Source of the DNA: Flexithrix dorotheae DSM 6795
GTDB taxonomy: Bacteria; Bacteroidota; Bacteroidia; Cytophagales; Flammeovirgaceae
Direction: 5' to 3'
Length of the DNA: 64,000 nucleotides
Assembly (NCBI RefSeq): GCF_000379765.1
Contig: NZ_KB903451.1
Span: 30,841 to 94,840, forward strand
Under the pieces are notes generated by a model that did not search any database, had not been told where the DNA came from, and was given only the letters and a program-made list of their open reading frames with translations. Each line of letters begins with the position of its first letter. The stretch's first letter is position 1. Shown here in pieces: positions 45,136-54,238 of this stretch. The position numbers and the translations under genes are program-made.

Positions 45136-48100
45136 TTAGAAAGAAAGGTCAATGCCCATGCTGATGGATTTTAAAACAGGAAAAGCTCCGGAATTTCCAA
45201 TGCCCTGACCCGTTTCAGGATCCCATCCATCCCACTTGGTGGAAGTGAACAGGTTTTTGCCACTCACAAAAACTTTGGCATTTTGAAAACCCACTTTTTG
45301 AGCGATTTCATTGTCTAGTTGGTAGGCCAGGGAAATGTCCTGAAGCCTTACAAAACTTCTCTGGAAGTAACGGGCTGGTCTGATTTGAGCCGGTACCCAG
45401 GGATTTGAATATTTTGCACCCGGATTGGAAGGTGACCAGTAATCGTAGAAGGTGAACCAGTTGGTATTTTGAGCGGTACCAGTTGTTCCGGCTATGCCAT
45501 TGGTATGATTAGCGGCTAAATAGCTATTCTTTCCTCCCTGAACTGAATTGATGAAGAATTTTAAAGTAAATCCTTTGTATTGTAATGTATTCTGTATGCC
45601 AAATCGGTAAGCAGGTTCGGTTCTGCCCAGAATTTTTCTGTCGTTTGTCGCATCAATTTCCCCATCTCCATTTTGGTCAACAAGGCGGTAAGATCCGGGA
45701 AAATAACCTTCCGGGATATCATCTCCAATGGTCCAAACACCGTCCACTTCATAACTGTATATGGTTCCAATGGATTCTCCGATAAATAAACCACTGGCTA
45801 CCAAATCATCTTCCATGCCATCACCATCCTTATCTTCTCCCAAAAGACTTACAATTTCGTTCTTATTAGACCAGAACATGAAATTTAGCCCCCAGGTAAA
45901 ATCACTGGTTTGAACTGGTTTTGTCAATAAAGAAAATTCCCATCCCCTGTTTTTTACTTCTCCAAGATTAGTCCTGATTTCACTAAAACCAGTAATTTGG
46001 GGAAGTACCTGATTCCACAGCAAATCGTTTGTGGTAGAATTATAATATTCAATATTACCGCTAATTCTATCATTGAAAAGATCGAAATCTAATCCGAAGT
46101 TAAACCCTACGGTAGTTTCCCATGTCAAATCATTGTTGGCCAGGGATGCCACCGACTGTCCGGGAGCTGTAGGGCTTCCATCACCAAATACATACCTGGA
46201 GCTGCCTCCCGCACTTACGCTGGCTAAAGAACTATATCGGGATGTCTGATTGCCATTTTCTCCGTAACTGGCTCTCACTTTCAGGAAGTCAATTTTTTCA
46301 CTGTTGAAAAAGCCTTCTTCTGAAAGTACCCAGCCAAGGCCTACCGATGGGAATAATCCAAATTTATTATTTTTTGAAAACCCGCTGAATCCATCTCTTC
46401 TAAGTGTTGCCGTAAGCAGATATCTGTTTTTATAATCATAGCTTATTCTCCCCATTTGGTATAATAAAGCTTCTTCCCATGCACCCGATCCAATTCTCTG
46501 AATAATGGCCTGTTCCAGGCTATTGTAAGACAAACTCAGGTTGGGAATATTCTCTCCGGTGGCCTGAGTCCTGTCATAATTGATTTTATTAAATCCATAA
46601 ACAAAAGTAGCCGTTAAACTATGGTCATTAAAGTCCCTGGTGTAGTTGAAAATATTATCCAGTAAAACATCTTTAGTGGTTTCATGTGTTTTGCTGGCTG
46701 CTCCGGTTAATCCTGCATCATAAACATTGCTGTAAGCATGAGATCCCCAACGAATATTGTTACTGAAATTTACCCTGTATGAAAATCCTTCAACTCCTGG
46801 AATTTTCAAAATACCAAAGAAATTTCCCATAATATTGTTCACTAATTCTCTGTCATCCGCCTGTGCATCCAGAAATGGGTTTACGATATTATCTCCTAAA
46901 TGATTGACTATGAAATCACCATTTTCATCATATGGAGTAACCAATGGCGAGGTTCTTCCCAGGGTAGAAAGATTTGGGTTCTGACCAGAAAAATCGGTAA
47001 AGGCACCAAAAGTATTAGCCCCAATGGTCAACCAGTCTGTCACATCAGTTTGTACATTAATACGAAGTGAAGTTCTCTGGTAATTATCATTCATCATAAT
47101 TCCTTTTTGATCGGTATATCCACCTGATATATAATACTGAGTGGCATCTGTTCCACCGGAAATACTGACCACGTGATCTGTAAAATGTCCCGGGCCTGTC
47201 AAAGCACCCCACCAGTCATAATCTGTTCCCTTATCTATGCCATCGAGCAAGGCTGGTAGTAACTCTGATTGCGAATAATCCCAATCTGGATTGGGTTGAG
47301 TATAATCAGGGGCGAGAAAGGCATTTTCATATTCAATGTTTTTCACTTTTTGTAAAACCTGATCTCTGTTCAATAAGGTCGCATCGTTGGTTGGACTTTG
47401 AAAGGCATAAGAACCAGAATAGTTTATCGTGGGTTTTCTGGCAACTTTTCCACCGTTGGTGGTAATTAAAATTACCCCATTAGAAGCCTGGGCACCGTAA
47501 ATTGCCTTACTACTGGGATCTTTCAGAATATCTACTGATTTAATATCAGCCGGATTGATATCGCCTATCCTTCCTCTATAAATAATACCGTCCAACACAA
47601 TCAAGGAACTTTGATTCCCATTAATAGTGGAATTTCCCCTAATGTTAATATTTGGCTCCTGCCCCGCCTGGTTTACCTGACCAATAGCCACCCCAGGCAC
47701 CGATCCCTGAAGCGACTGCAATATATTGCCATTTGGAGCTTCCTTAAATGCCTGTAAATCGGCTGAAGCCACTGAACCTGTGAGGTCAGTCTTTTTTTGT
47801 GTGCCGTAACCAACCACTACAATCTCATCCAACTGCTCTGCATCGGGAACCAGATCCACATTGATTTGCGATTGATTTTCAACTACTATTTCCTGAGAAA
47901 CATACCCGATATAGCTGAAAATTAAAGTACTTGCAGGAGGAACCGAAATGAGGTAGTTTCCATCTAAATCTGTAGTGGTACCATTACTTGTACCTTTTAT
48001 CAGGATACTTACCCCCGGAAGGGGAGTTCCGTTTTCATCATTTACAACCCCGCTAATCCTGGCATCCTGAGCCTGAATCAGGATTCCCTGAAACATTAAT

Positions 48101-48162
48101 ATAAATCCAATAAAAAAGGATTTACTGTTCAAATTTCTTTGAAGTAAAAAATACATTTTCAT
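45136..48162 (-). CDS. SusC/RagA-type TonB-dependent outer-membrane transporter
   Basis: Outer-membrane importer of 1008 residues. The leader (FFIGFILMFQGILIQAQDAR) is followed by the carboxypeptidase-regulatory-like domain (GVVNDENGTPLPGVSILIKG, then DLDGNYLISVPPA), the TonB-box region DEIVVVGYGTQKKTDLTGSV and the plug (NIRGNSTINGNQSSLIVLDG, then SKAIYGAQASNGVILITTNG). The barrel ends SISMGIDLSF. The frame is intact, unlike the SusC at 33.4-36.5 kb. It is upstream of its SusD and the GH115 gene and divergent from the AraC-type regulator, 388 bp away. Its presumed cargo is a sulfated glucuronate-containing oligosaccharide. Confidence 0.96.
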   Translation of the reverse strand: MKMYFLLQRNLNSKSFFIGFILMFQGILIQAQDARISGVVNDENGTPLPGVSILIKGTSNGTTTDLDGNYLISVPPASTLIFSYIGYVSQEIVVENQSQINVDLVPDAEQLDEIVVVGYGTQKKTDLTGSVASADLQAFKEAPNGNILQSLQGSVPGVAIGQVNQAGQEPNINIRGNSTINGNQSSLIVLDGIIYRGRIGDINPADIKSVDILKDPSSKAIYGAQASNGVILITTNGGKVARKPTINYSGSYAFQSPTNDATLLNRDQVLQKVKNIEYENAFLAPDYTQPNPDWDYSQSELLPALLDGIDKGTDYDWWGALTGPGHFTDHVVSISGGTDATQYYISGGYTDQKGIMMNDNYQRTSLRINVQTDVTDWLTIGANTFGAFTDFSGQNPNLSTLGRTSPLVTPYDENGDFIVNHLGDNIVNPFLDAQADDRELVNNIMGNFFGILKIPGVEGFSYRVNFSNNIRWGSHAYSNVYDAGLTGAASKTHETTKDVLLDNIFNYTRDFNDHSLTATFVYGFNKINYDRTQATGENIPNLSLSYNSLEQAIIQRIGSGAWEEALLYQMGRISYDYKNRYLLTATLRRDGFSGFSKNNKFGLFPSVGLGWVLSEEGFFNSEKIDFLKVRASYGENGNQTSRYSSLASVSAGGSSRYVFGDGSPTAPGQSVASLANNDLTWETTVGFNFGLDFDLFNDRISGNIEYYNSTTNDLLWNQVLPQITGFSEIRTNLGEVKNRGWEFSLLTKPVQTSDFTWGLNFMFWSNKNEIVSLLGEDKDGDGMEDDLVASGLFIGESIGTIYSYEVDGVWTIGDDIPEGYFPGSYRLVDQNGDGEIDATNDRKILGRTEPAYRFGIQNTLQYKGFTLKFFINSVQGGKNSYLAANHTNGIAGTTGTAQNTNWFTFYDYWSPSNPGAKYSNPWVPAQIRPARYFQRSFVRLQDISLAYQLDNEIAQKVGFQNAKVFVSGKNLFTSTKWDGWDPETGQGIGNSGAFPVLKSISMGIDLSF

Positions 48163-48550
48163 ATACCAGACTGTTTTGTTAAGTTAATTTCTTGATAATA
48201 AAAATCTGTTTCCAAATGAGGATTTCATTTGCACCATAGTTTTCCATACAAGCAAAATCCTTCTCAACTAAAATTGGAGGGTATAATTTGCTTATGGAAA
48301 AACCGAATGAAATTACGCGCAATCAATTGATAATCAGGTGAATTTTCCAGAATTTAGGCGTTACTTTAGATTCATATTTTGGCCAAACATCTAAAACAAC
48401 ATCCTGACTCTTTTGAATTATCCACCTTTACCAATTTATTAGCAAGTTCGGTAAAAATTTGGGATGAGTCTTACAGCACTTTTGCAATTTATAATACTAA
48501 TTTTGCAATTACCTTATATTAGTCTTATTTTAAGGCAAAAATGATATGTT
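48163..48550. other. Divergent regulatory region, susC / araC
   Basis: This 388-bp gap should contain the promoters of the uronate PUL susC (minus) and the AraC-type regulator (plus). Its plus-strand end carries the conserved repeat block described separately at 48481-48549. The rest is AT-rich without clear hairpins or ORFs. Confidence 0.5.
48481..48549 (+). promoter_or_regulatory. Putative AraC operator, copy 1
   Basis: TTTGCA occurs twice with a 21-bp period (starting 48481 and 48502), with TAATAC between. ATGATATGT follows 60 bp after the first box, just before the araC start. The same elements recur with identical spacing at 57471-57539. 25 of the first 30 positions and 9 of the last 10 agree, while the middle does not. 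Direct repeats two helical turns apart are typical of AraC-family binding sites; autoregulation is an inference. Confidence 0.65.
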
Positions 48551-49438
48551 ATGCAACCCTTATTCCTGAAAAAAAATACCCGTTCTTTTGAACAGTCTTT
48601 CCAGATCAGACATGCTATAGTTCCCCATACCTATGACATCTGGCATTATCACTCAGAACTGGAATTATTGCATATTTTGAAAAGCTCAGGTACACGGTTT
48701 ATTGGAGATAGCATAGAACATTTTTCAGATGGAGATTTGGTTTTGGTGGGTAGTAATTTACCCCATGTATGGAAAAATGAGAAGGTTTATTATGAGGATG
48801 AAACCTTAAATGCAGAGGTCATTCTCACCCACTTTCAGGAAGATTTTGTAGGTAGGGAATTTTTTAATATTCCCGAAATGCATAAAATAAAAGAGCTTTT
48901 TACATTGGCTCGACAAGGGATTCAGGTTTATGGAGAAACAAGAGGACAGGTGTCTGAAAAACTTAAAGCATTGGTAAATAAAGAGGATGGCGCCAGAGTA
49001 CTGGGATTAATTGATGTGTTGCATACCATTGCCATTAGCAAGGAATTCCGACTACTTTCCAGTGTGGGTTTTGGCAAATCATTTCATTCGAAAAAAAATG
49101 ACCGGATTAATAAAGTATATGATTTTATCCTGAACAACTTTACCGATGAAATTACCTTAAAAGATGCCGCAGCAGTGGCTAATATGAACACCACCGCATT
49201 CTGCAGGTTTTTTAAAACTTCCACCCAAAAAACATTTACCAAATTTCTAAATGATATTAGAATCGGATACGCCTGCAAGTTGTTAATTTACGAAAACCGA
49301 ACCATTGCGGCCACCGCCTACGAGACTGGTTTTAATAATTTATCTTATTTCAACCGGGTTTTCAAAACATCCCTTGGCATCACTCCACAAGAGTACCAAC
49401 GGAAGCATGGGAAAATTGAGGAAGCGAAGTCGGTTTAG
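48551..49438 (+). CDS. AraC-family transcriptional regulator with cupin sensor domain
   Basis: A 295-residue DNA-binding regulator. The N-terminal ~130 residues form a cupin-like sensor with HYHSELELLHILKSSGTRFI and GDLVLVGSNLPHVW, of the type that binds sugars or sugar acids. The C-terminal ~100 residues hold two helix-turn-helix motifs (LKDAAAVANMNTTAFCRFFK and AATAYETGFNNLSYFNRVFK) and end in the AraC signature GITPQEYQRKHGK. It lies between the SusC/SusD/GH115 operon and the glucuronate operon. A repeat block upstream of its own start is repeated upstream of the symporter gene at 57.4 kb, so it is probably an autoregulator and the regulator of glucuronate use. The effector, perhaps a hexuronate, is inferred. 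Confidence 0.92.
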   Translation: MQPLFLKKNTRSFEQSFQIRHAIVPHTYDIWHYHSELELLHILKSSGTRFIGDSIEHFSDGDLVLVGSNLPHVWKNEKVYYEDETLNAEVILTHFQEDFVGREFFNIPEMHKIKELFTLARQGIQVYGETRGQVSEKLKALVNKEDGARVLGLIDVLHTIAISKEFRLLSSVGFGKSFHSKKNDRINKVYDFILNNFTDEITLKDAAAVANMNTTAFCRFFKTSTQKTFTKFLNDIRIGYACKLLIYENRTIAATAYETGFNNLSYFNRVFKTSLGITPQEYQRKHGKIEEAKSV

Positions 49439-49456
49439 TTTTTTGCTTTAAATCTT

Positions 49457-49545
49457 AAAAAACCTTCCCCTAACCTCGGAGTGCCGAACCACTTCCAGAA
49501 GGGGAAAGTTGTTTTCCCCTCTGGAGGGGATACAGAGGAGGTTTT
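49457..49545. repeat. Degenerate copy of the G/C-rich inverted repeat
   Basis: The right arm TTTTCCCCTCTGGAGGGG (from 49512), continuing to GAGGAGGTTTTT, closely matches the right arm of the element at 21072-21134. The left arm (AAAAAACCTTCCCCTAACCT to GAAGGGGAAA) is interrupted by about 17 extra bases. It lies between the converging araC and mannonate dehydratase genes and could act as a bidirectional terminator. Confidence 0.65.
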
Positions 49546-49570
49546 TGAAATTATTAATAATGATTTCTGC

Positions 49571-50566
49571 TTATTCCACCGGGATACCATGTGCATGGCA
49601 AATGCCTTTTAAGTATCCAATGGCAAATACTTTTCCCAATACTTCATACCCTGCCGATAAACCTCCTGCAAAATTTTGCTGGGTTTCCCCATACATGGCC
49701 GGGGCATGATCCGGCCGAAGAAGACCTTCAAATCCTAATTGATGATAATGCTGTAACATTTCTTCCATAGCAGTCGGACCATTATCGTGGAAAGTTTCTC
49801 TAAATTTGAATTTATCACCTTCAATATCCCTTAGATGCAGGAAAAATATTCTATTGGCTTTCAACCACTTTTCGGAAATGACTTTAATATCTTCTCCCAT
49901 GGTTTTAAAAGTAGCCTGACAAAAAGTAATGCCATTGCTGGGACTTGGATATCTTGCTAAAATTTGATCAAAGGCTGCTGCATTGGTTAAAATTCTGCCT
50001 ACTCCTTTCACTTCATCCAGTGGAGGATCATCAGGATGTAGTGCCATTTGGATTCCGTTTTTTTCTGCCATTGGTAATACTGCATCCAGGAAATACCAAA
50101 GATTATCCCAAAGTTTTTCTATACTAATTCGCTGGTTTTCAGGCACTAATTCATCTTTTATTTGTTCATAATTAAATTCGCTGGTCATTGCTCCTCCTCT
50201 TTCCTCCACATCAATTTTTGTTCTAAACCAGCCAATGGAAGCCATGAAATTGTAACACAATAATGGGATTTCCAGCCTGCCCATATTTTCCAGCATCTGA
50301 CAATATTTTTCAATGGTTTCATCCCGATTGGGTAATCCAAGTTTAATCGGAGCCATATCAAACTGATCACCTTCCAAACCATGCAAATTAAAACCGGCAT
50401 TTTTAAAATCCTGTTTAATCGCTTTCAGAGACTCAAAATCCCAGGGCGCTTCCCTTCCGGAAAGAGAAGGCATGGCTTTGGTAATCACCTGCTTTACTCC
50501 CACCTGGCCGGCCAAAGTCCATTTTCTTTCGTCATATTTCGGTGGAAGTAACATTGAAAACTTCAT
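49571..50566 (-). CDS. uxuA: Mannonate dehydratase
   Basis: Converts D-mannonate to 2-keto-3-deoxygluconate, the last step of the glucuronate branch before KDG kinase. It is 331 residues, shorter than the ~390-residue E. coli enzyme but near the size of other bacterial forms, cytoplasmic, with a TIM-barrel fold. Metal ligands of the family are visible as H177 (ALHPDDPPL), C216 (FCQAT), H244 (FLHLRDIEG) and D286 (RPDHAPAM). Other UxuA motifs are LLCYNFMASIGWFRT near residue 103 and FRETFHDNGPTAM. It is the last gene of the operon that starts with the SSS symporter and includes uronate isomerase and an SDR reductase, which together make the standard glucuronate route. Confidence 0.94.
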   Translation of the reverse strand: MKFSMLLPPKYDERKWTLAGQVGVKQVITKAMPSLSGREAPWDFESLKAIKQDFKNAGFNLHGLEGDQFDMAPIKLGLPNRDETIEKYCQMLENMGRLEIPLLCYNFMASIGWFRTKIDVEERGGAMTSEFNYEQIKDELVPENQRISIEKLWDNLWYFLDAVLPMAEKNGIQMALHPDDPPLDEVKGVGRILTNAAAFDQILARYPSPSNGITFCQATFKTMGEDIKVISEKWLKANRIFFLHLRDIEGDKFKFRETFHDNGPTAMEEMLQHYHQLGFEGLLRPDHAPAMYGETQQNFAGGLSAGYEVLGKVFAIGYLKGICHAHGIPVE

Positions 50567-50842
50567 GGTTTTTGAATTTTAAGTATTAGAATATGCTGTT
50601 TTAAATTTTCTTGCCTGGGATAGAATAGTTACAAACTTTCCTTTGTTAAAAGGCTCAAATAAACGTTTCGCTTGATAATTAAACCAGCTTTAACCATTTC
50701 CCAGCAAGTGAATTTATTCACCCGCTAGGAAATTGGATTGGGCAGGGTTTTAAAATTTTCAACAACATCTCAAAACTGGTTTCAGTTTGTAACTAAAACC
50801 TTTAAATAATTGCAAGTTTTAAACTTGCTACATTCAATATGC
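50567..50842. other. Intergenic gap with two hairpins (rraA-uxuA)
   Basis: This 276-bp gap inside a same-strand operon has two palindromes. Arms 50696-50713 and 50716-50733 pair at 15 of 18 positions. GCAAGTTT and AAACTTGC pair perfectly at 50812-50828, just past the RraA stop. They could act as a terminator plus attenuator or RNA-stability elements, or mean that uxuA has its own promoter. Confidence 0.5.
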
Positions 50843-51586
50843 TTAAAAATACCCCCCTTTATTCGTGATTTCAGTAGCAGATTGTCCTTCTTTTACCCAA
50901 CCGAAAATTTTCTTCTCATTTTCCTTAATTTCTTCTGCTCTTACCAATACCTCATAAGCCACATCTCTGGGCACTACCAACACCCCATCCACATCTCCGA
51001 GAATTACGTCTCCCGGTTTGATGATCACATTTCCAACTTCCAGAGGAGTTTGGTAATGGGTAATTAAACATCTGCCCAGACTTCCATTCGATGATCTGTA
51101 TTTATAAAATACCGGGAAATCTGCTTCCAAAATCTGGTGGGTATCCCGAATGCCTCCATCCAGACAGGCCGCCTTTACCTTTTTCCTTTTTGCCGTGGCA
51201 GTCATTACTCCGCCCCATGAAGTTGATTTTTCGTCATTGCTGCTGTCCCAAATGACGAATGCATTTTCGTGCATTTCGTCCAGCATTTGGGTACGATATT
51301 CCATTTCCCCTCTTACCAACATATTTGGGGAACTTTTTATGGTGAATGCAATTCCAGCTACCGTTCTGTACTCCCGCAATGGTATGATATGGCTAGGCAA
51401 TGCCTGATTCATAAAGCAAAATTCCCGCAACACATCATTGATGGCACCGGTATAGAGTTGCTCAAAACGTTGTAACAATTCAGCTTCCGGAATTGGAAAT
51501 TCTTTTTGTGAAATACTTTCCCTCATTTCGATGAGCTTATCAAGCTTCATCATACCTACTTCTTTTTTATATTGATCAGTACTCAT
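50843..51586 (-). CDS. RraA-family protein (aldolase/decarboxylase-like)
   Basis: A 247-residue cytoplasmic member of the RraA/HMG aldolase-like family. Family motifs are the central GGVMTATAKRKKVKAACLDG (followed by GIRDT, the usual metal-binding Asp region) and the later KPGDVILGDVDGVLVVPRDV. The family includes 4-hydroxy-4-methyl-2-oxoglutarate aldolase, oxaloacetate decarboxylases and the RNase E regulator RraA, and members are often found in sugar-acid operons with no proven reaction. Here it lies between a GH39-like hydrolase and mannonate dehydratase. Acting on a 2-keto sugar acid is plausible but unproven. It would not act as an RNase E inhibitor in this setting. The family is certain, the function is not. 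Confidence 0.8.
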   Translation of the reverse strand: MSTDQYKKEVGMMKLDKLIEMRESISQKEFPIPEAELLQRFEQLYTGAINDVLREFCFMNQALPSHIIPLREYRTVAGIAFTIKSSPNMLVRGEMEYRTQMLDEMHENAFVIWDSSNDEKSTSWGGVMTATAKRKKVKAACLDGGIRDTHQILEADFPVFYKYRSSNGSLGRCLITHYQTPLEVGNVIIKPGDVILGDVDGVLVVPRDVAYEVLVRAEEIKENEKKIFGWVKEGQSATEITNKGGYF

Positions 51587-51644
51587 TTTTATATATTTTT
51601 TGTTTTAATAAACAATCACTAAAATTTATTTCCCATCTTCCGTT

Positions 51645-51700
51645 GCCCTGAAAGGGCGCAGGGTCGCAAAATTGCAGACCCTGCTAAGACGTACATCTTA
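51645..51700. repeat. Cluster of three palindromes (REP-like element)
   Basis: Three hairpins follow one another: GCCCTGAAAGGGC (51645-51657), CAGGGTC paired with GACCCTG around GCAAAATTGCA (51659-51683), and TAAGACGTACATCTTA (51685-51700). The compact compound structure in a 134-bp gap looks like a dispersed intergenic repeat. No second copy is in the window. Confidence 0.55.
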
Positions 51701-51720
51701 AATTACAATGGGAATTGTTG

Positions 51721-53175
51721 CTATTTTCCTTCTTCATTTTTTTCCTCCATCAGAATCAGACTTTTATCTGCCACCAGCATAGGGGAATCATAGATGGGAA
51801 TGTTTTTTAGCGTGTAGCTGGTCCCATTTTTATCTATATTTTTTGATGGTATTTCAAAAATTTCTCCTGTCCTTAAGTCTACCAAAACCAAATCCTGAAA
51901 TTTGCCCTGGGGGAAATTGAAAGTCATTTTTGTTTTTTTGTTGGAATTGGTTGGCGTCTGACTGTCTATCCAAATCACCACAGCCTGTTTGTTGAAATAT
52001 TTCTGCCTATAGGCGAAAACAGATAGGGAGGAATCTGAATCAACTGTGTAGGGATAATCCACAATTCTTTCCAAACTATGGTCGAAAATGGAAGTCACAT
52101 TCTGATAAGAATAAAAGGATTCTTTAAATCCAACAAAATTTTTATCTAAATCTGACTTTAAAAGCCCCTTGGTATTTCGTTGCGGTTTTTCCATTTTTTC
52201 TTCATGAATATGGGTATAAACAATATCGATGATCAGGAAATAACTGGATAAAATATCTCTGCCCAAATCTCCCATCATTTTTCTCACCACCCATTTGGAT
52301 TGAGATAATTCAGTCCATTCGTAATTTCTTAAAGCATAAATAGACTGGTTTTCAGAAGGACAACCAAGCTCACCCTGTCTTAATCGAATATGATCAGCAT
52401 ATTTTTTTATAATCTGATACATTTTTTCATAGTTAGGATAAGGATCTTTGGGATTGTAGGTATAGCCATGTAAAGACACTTCATCAACTAAATGCAATTT
52501 ATTTTTTTCTTTCAAAACTTTGAAAAATGCATCTGTATAATCCTGCCCTCTTTTCCCAACACTAGCCAGTGAAAGTGCCATTAAATTCGCATCAGGATTA
52601 ATGTCTCTGATAATTTCTGCAGTTCTGATGTAAAACTCAGCATAGGCCTCTGCCGAAACATTTCCCTGATTATCCGGTTCATTCCAGATTTCCCACAGAT
52701 TCACACGTCCGTGATAACGGGTGGCCATGGTCCTTACCCAGTTGTCCCAGGCATTTAATGCTTCTTCCGATGTGGGAAGTCCGGCACTCAGGTGAATTCC
52801 CCCACCACCCTCATAAATAAGATTGCCATAAGAAGTTTGTAACCAAGGTTCTACCCCTTGTTCCATTACGCCATCCACTACTTCATCCAGCCAGGCAAAA
52901 TCATATTTTCCTTTTTCCTTTTCGCATCTTCCCCATCCGGCCTGCAAACGCACTTTTTTGGTTCCGGTAAGTCCTATATAATCCTTCCAGCTATCATATT
53001 CCACTAAATCCCTGTCCATGGTTTCGGCTCCAATCGCCCAGTTACTGGAGGCTATTTCACTGGATGTTCTTGCTTTTACTTTCCCTAAAAATGGGAAACT
53101 AACTCCTTCATTCTTTTGGGCTAAAAGGAAATTTGTAGTAAGTAACAGGGGTAAAAGTAATTTGATGATTTTCAT
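51721..53175 (-). CDS. Exported GH39-like (clan GH-A) glycoside hydrolase
   Basis: A 484-residue putative glycoside hydrolase with an (alpha/beta)8 barrel. The ATG at 53175 (MKIIKLLLPLLLTTNFLLAQ) starts a clear signal peptide; an in-frame TTG two codons upstream is not needed. The acid/base Glu is E166 in WEIWNEPDNQG and the probable nucleophile is E269 in RLRQGELGCPS. The motifs resemble GH39 and related uncharacterised families. A C-terminal beta domain (~385-480) follows. It is exported, yet its gene lies inside the otherwise cytoplasmic uronate operon, between the SDR and RraA genes. It probably releases the uronate-containing sugar that the operon metabolises. The substrate and exact GH family are uncertain. 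Confidence 0.78.
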   Translation of the reverse strand: MKIIKLLLPLLLTTNFLLAQKNEGVSFPFLGKVKARTSSEIASSNWAIGAETMDRDLVEYDSWKDYIGLTGTKKVRLQAGWGRCEKEKGKYDFAWLDEVVDGVMEQGVEPWLQTSYGNLIYEGGGGIHLSAGLPTSEEALNAWDNWVRTMATRYHGRVNLWEIWNEPDNQGNVSAEAYAEFYIRTAEIIRDINPDANLMALSLASVGKRGQDYTDAFFKVLKEKNKLHLVDEVSLHGYTYNPKDPYPNYEKMYQIIKKYADHIRLRQGELGCPSENQSIYALRNYEWTELSQSKWVVRKMMGDLGRDILSSYFLIIDIVYTHIHEEKMEKPQRNTKGLLKSDLDKNFVGFKESFYSYQNVTSIFDHSLERIVDYPYTVDSDSSLSVFAYRQKYFNKQAVVIWIDSQTPTNSNKKTKMTFNFPQGKFQDLVLVDLRTGEIFEIPSKNIDKNGTSYTLKNIPIYDSPMLVADKSLILMEEKNEEGK

Positions 53176-53243
53176 TTTCAATTTAGGTTATTTTTAGAGA
53201 AAGAATACTTCAATTATTTTGCGCTACTTTTAGCATAAAAAGG

Positions 53244-54119
53244 TCAAACTCCGGCATCTGAAAGAAAGCCTCCATCCACCGGGACGGTAATTCCCGTGAC
53301 GAATCCAGAAGCTTTATCATCTATCAGCCAATTCACACAGCCCAATAATTCCTCTGCTTCTCCAAAGCGCTTCATGGGTGTATGGTCTATAATTTTTTGT
53401 CCTCTTGGGGAATACCCACCATCGGGTGTCATCAATCTTTTTTTACTTCTGTCATTCAGAAAAAAACCGGGAGCAACGGCATTTACCCTGATGTTTGCCG
53501 GAGCCAGATAGGCTGCCAGCCATTGTGTAAAGTTGGCAATTCCCGCTTTCACCATGGCATAGGCCGGTACTCTGGAAAGTGGCCTGTAACTTGTCATGGA
53601 GGCAAAATTGATGATACTTCCCTTTTTATTTTTAGCCATTTCTTTTCCAAAAACCTGACTTGGGATGACAGTGCCTAAAGAATTATCCTCAATTACACTT
53701 CGGAATTTATCCATTTTAAGGTTAAAAAAGCCTCTGAAGTCGGAATTATCATTTTCCAATTCATTTTCCTGAAATTCATTTACAGTAGTTACAGCTTCAA
53801 TCTGGTTTCCCCCAGCTGCGTTGATCAGAATATCACAGGAACCAAATACTTCCATAATAGTATTTCTGGCTGTTTCCATTTCTTCCAAATTGCTGGCACT
53901 GGCTGCAATGGAAATCGCCTCGCCACCAATTTCTTTAATCTGTTTTTCCACCACCTGCAGCTTTTCCACAGTCCTTCCTATCAACACCACATTCATGCCT
54001 TTTCTACCAAAATCCAATGCGATAGCTGAACCAAGGGTCCCTCCCGCTCCGGTTACTATGGCTGTTTTTTTATTACTTCCCATTTTATATTCTGTTTGTT
54101 TTTTATCTGTTCTCTTCAT
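53244..54119 (-). CDS. SDR-type D-mannonate oxidoreductase (fructuronate reductase)
   Basis: Short-chain dehydrogenase of up to 291 residues that fits the SDR form of fructuronate reductase (YjmF-like), reducing D-fructuronate to D-mannonate. The cofactor motif is VTGAGGTLG, followed by INAAGGNQ and the catalytic YAMVKAG. The long insert before the catalytic region (ENELENDNSDFRGFFNLKMD) and the late DRSKKRLMTPDGGYSPRGQ are typical of this subgroup. The start at 54119 gives a 12-residue polar extension; ATG at 54083 (MGSNKKTAIVTG) is an equally good start. It lies between uronate isomerase and the GH39-like gene, filling the step between UxaC and UxuA. The role is strongly supported by operon order. 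Confidence 0.88.
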   Translation of the reverse strand: MKRTDKKQTEYKMGSNKKTAIVTGAGGTLGSAIALDFGRKGMNVVLIGRTVEKLQVVEKQIKEIGGEAISIAASASNLEEMETARNTIMEVFGSCDILINAAGGNQIEAVTTVNEFQENELENDNSDFRGFFNLKMDKFRSVIEDNSLGTVIPSQVFGKEMAKNKKGSIINFASMTSYRPLSRVPAYAMVKAGIANFTQWLAAYLAPANIRVNAVAPGFFLNDRSKKRLMTPDGGYSPRGQKIIDHTPMKRFGEAEELLGCVNWLIDDKASGFVTGITVPVDGGFLSDAGV

Positions 54120-54238
54120 TTTATGGCTTAGGTTTAAAGCTTAAGCCAGCTAAGTAGTTGGTAATGAATTTTTTGCTCACTCTTATTAAATAAAAATCCA
54201 TCAGATGTATTCTAATTTCTTCCTTCTACTTCTACCTA

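Noticed and set aside
50577..50600. Third copy of the AraC-linked block (GTATTA with spaced A and TGC, minus strand).
   Set aside because: Only a few spaced bases agree and it lies too close to the uxuA start; the full spacing pattern is absent.
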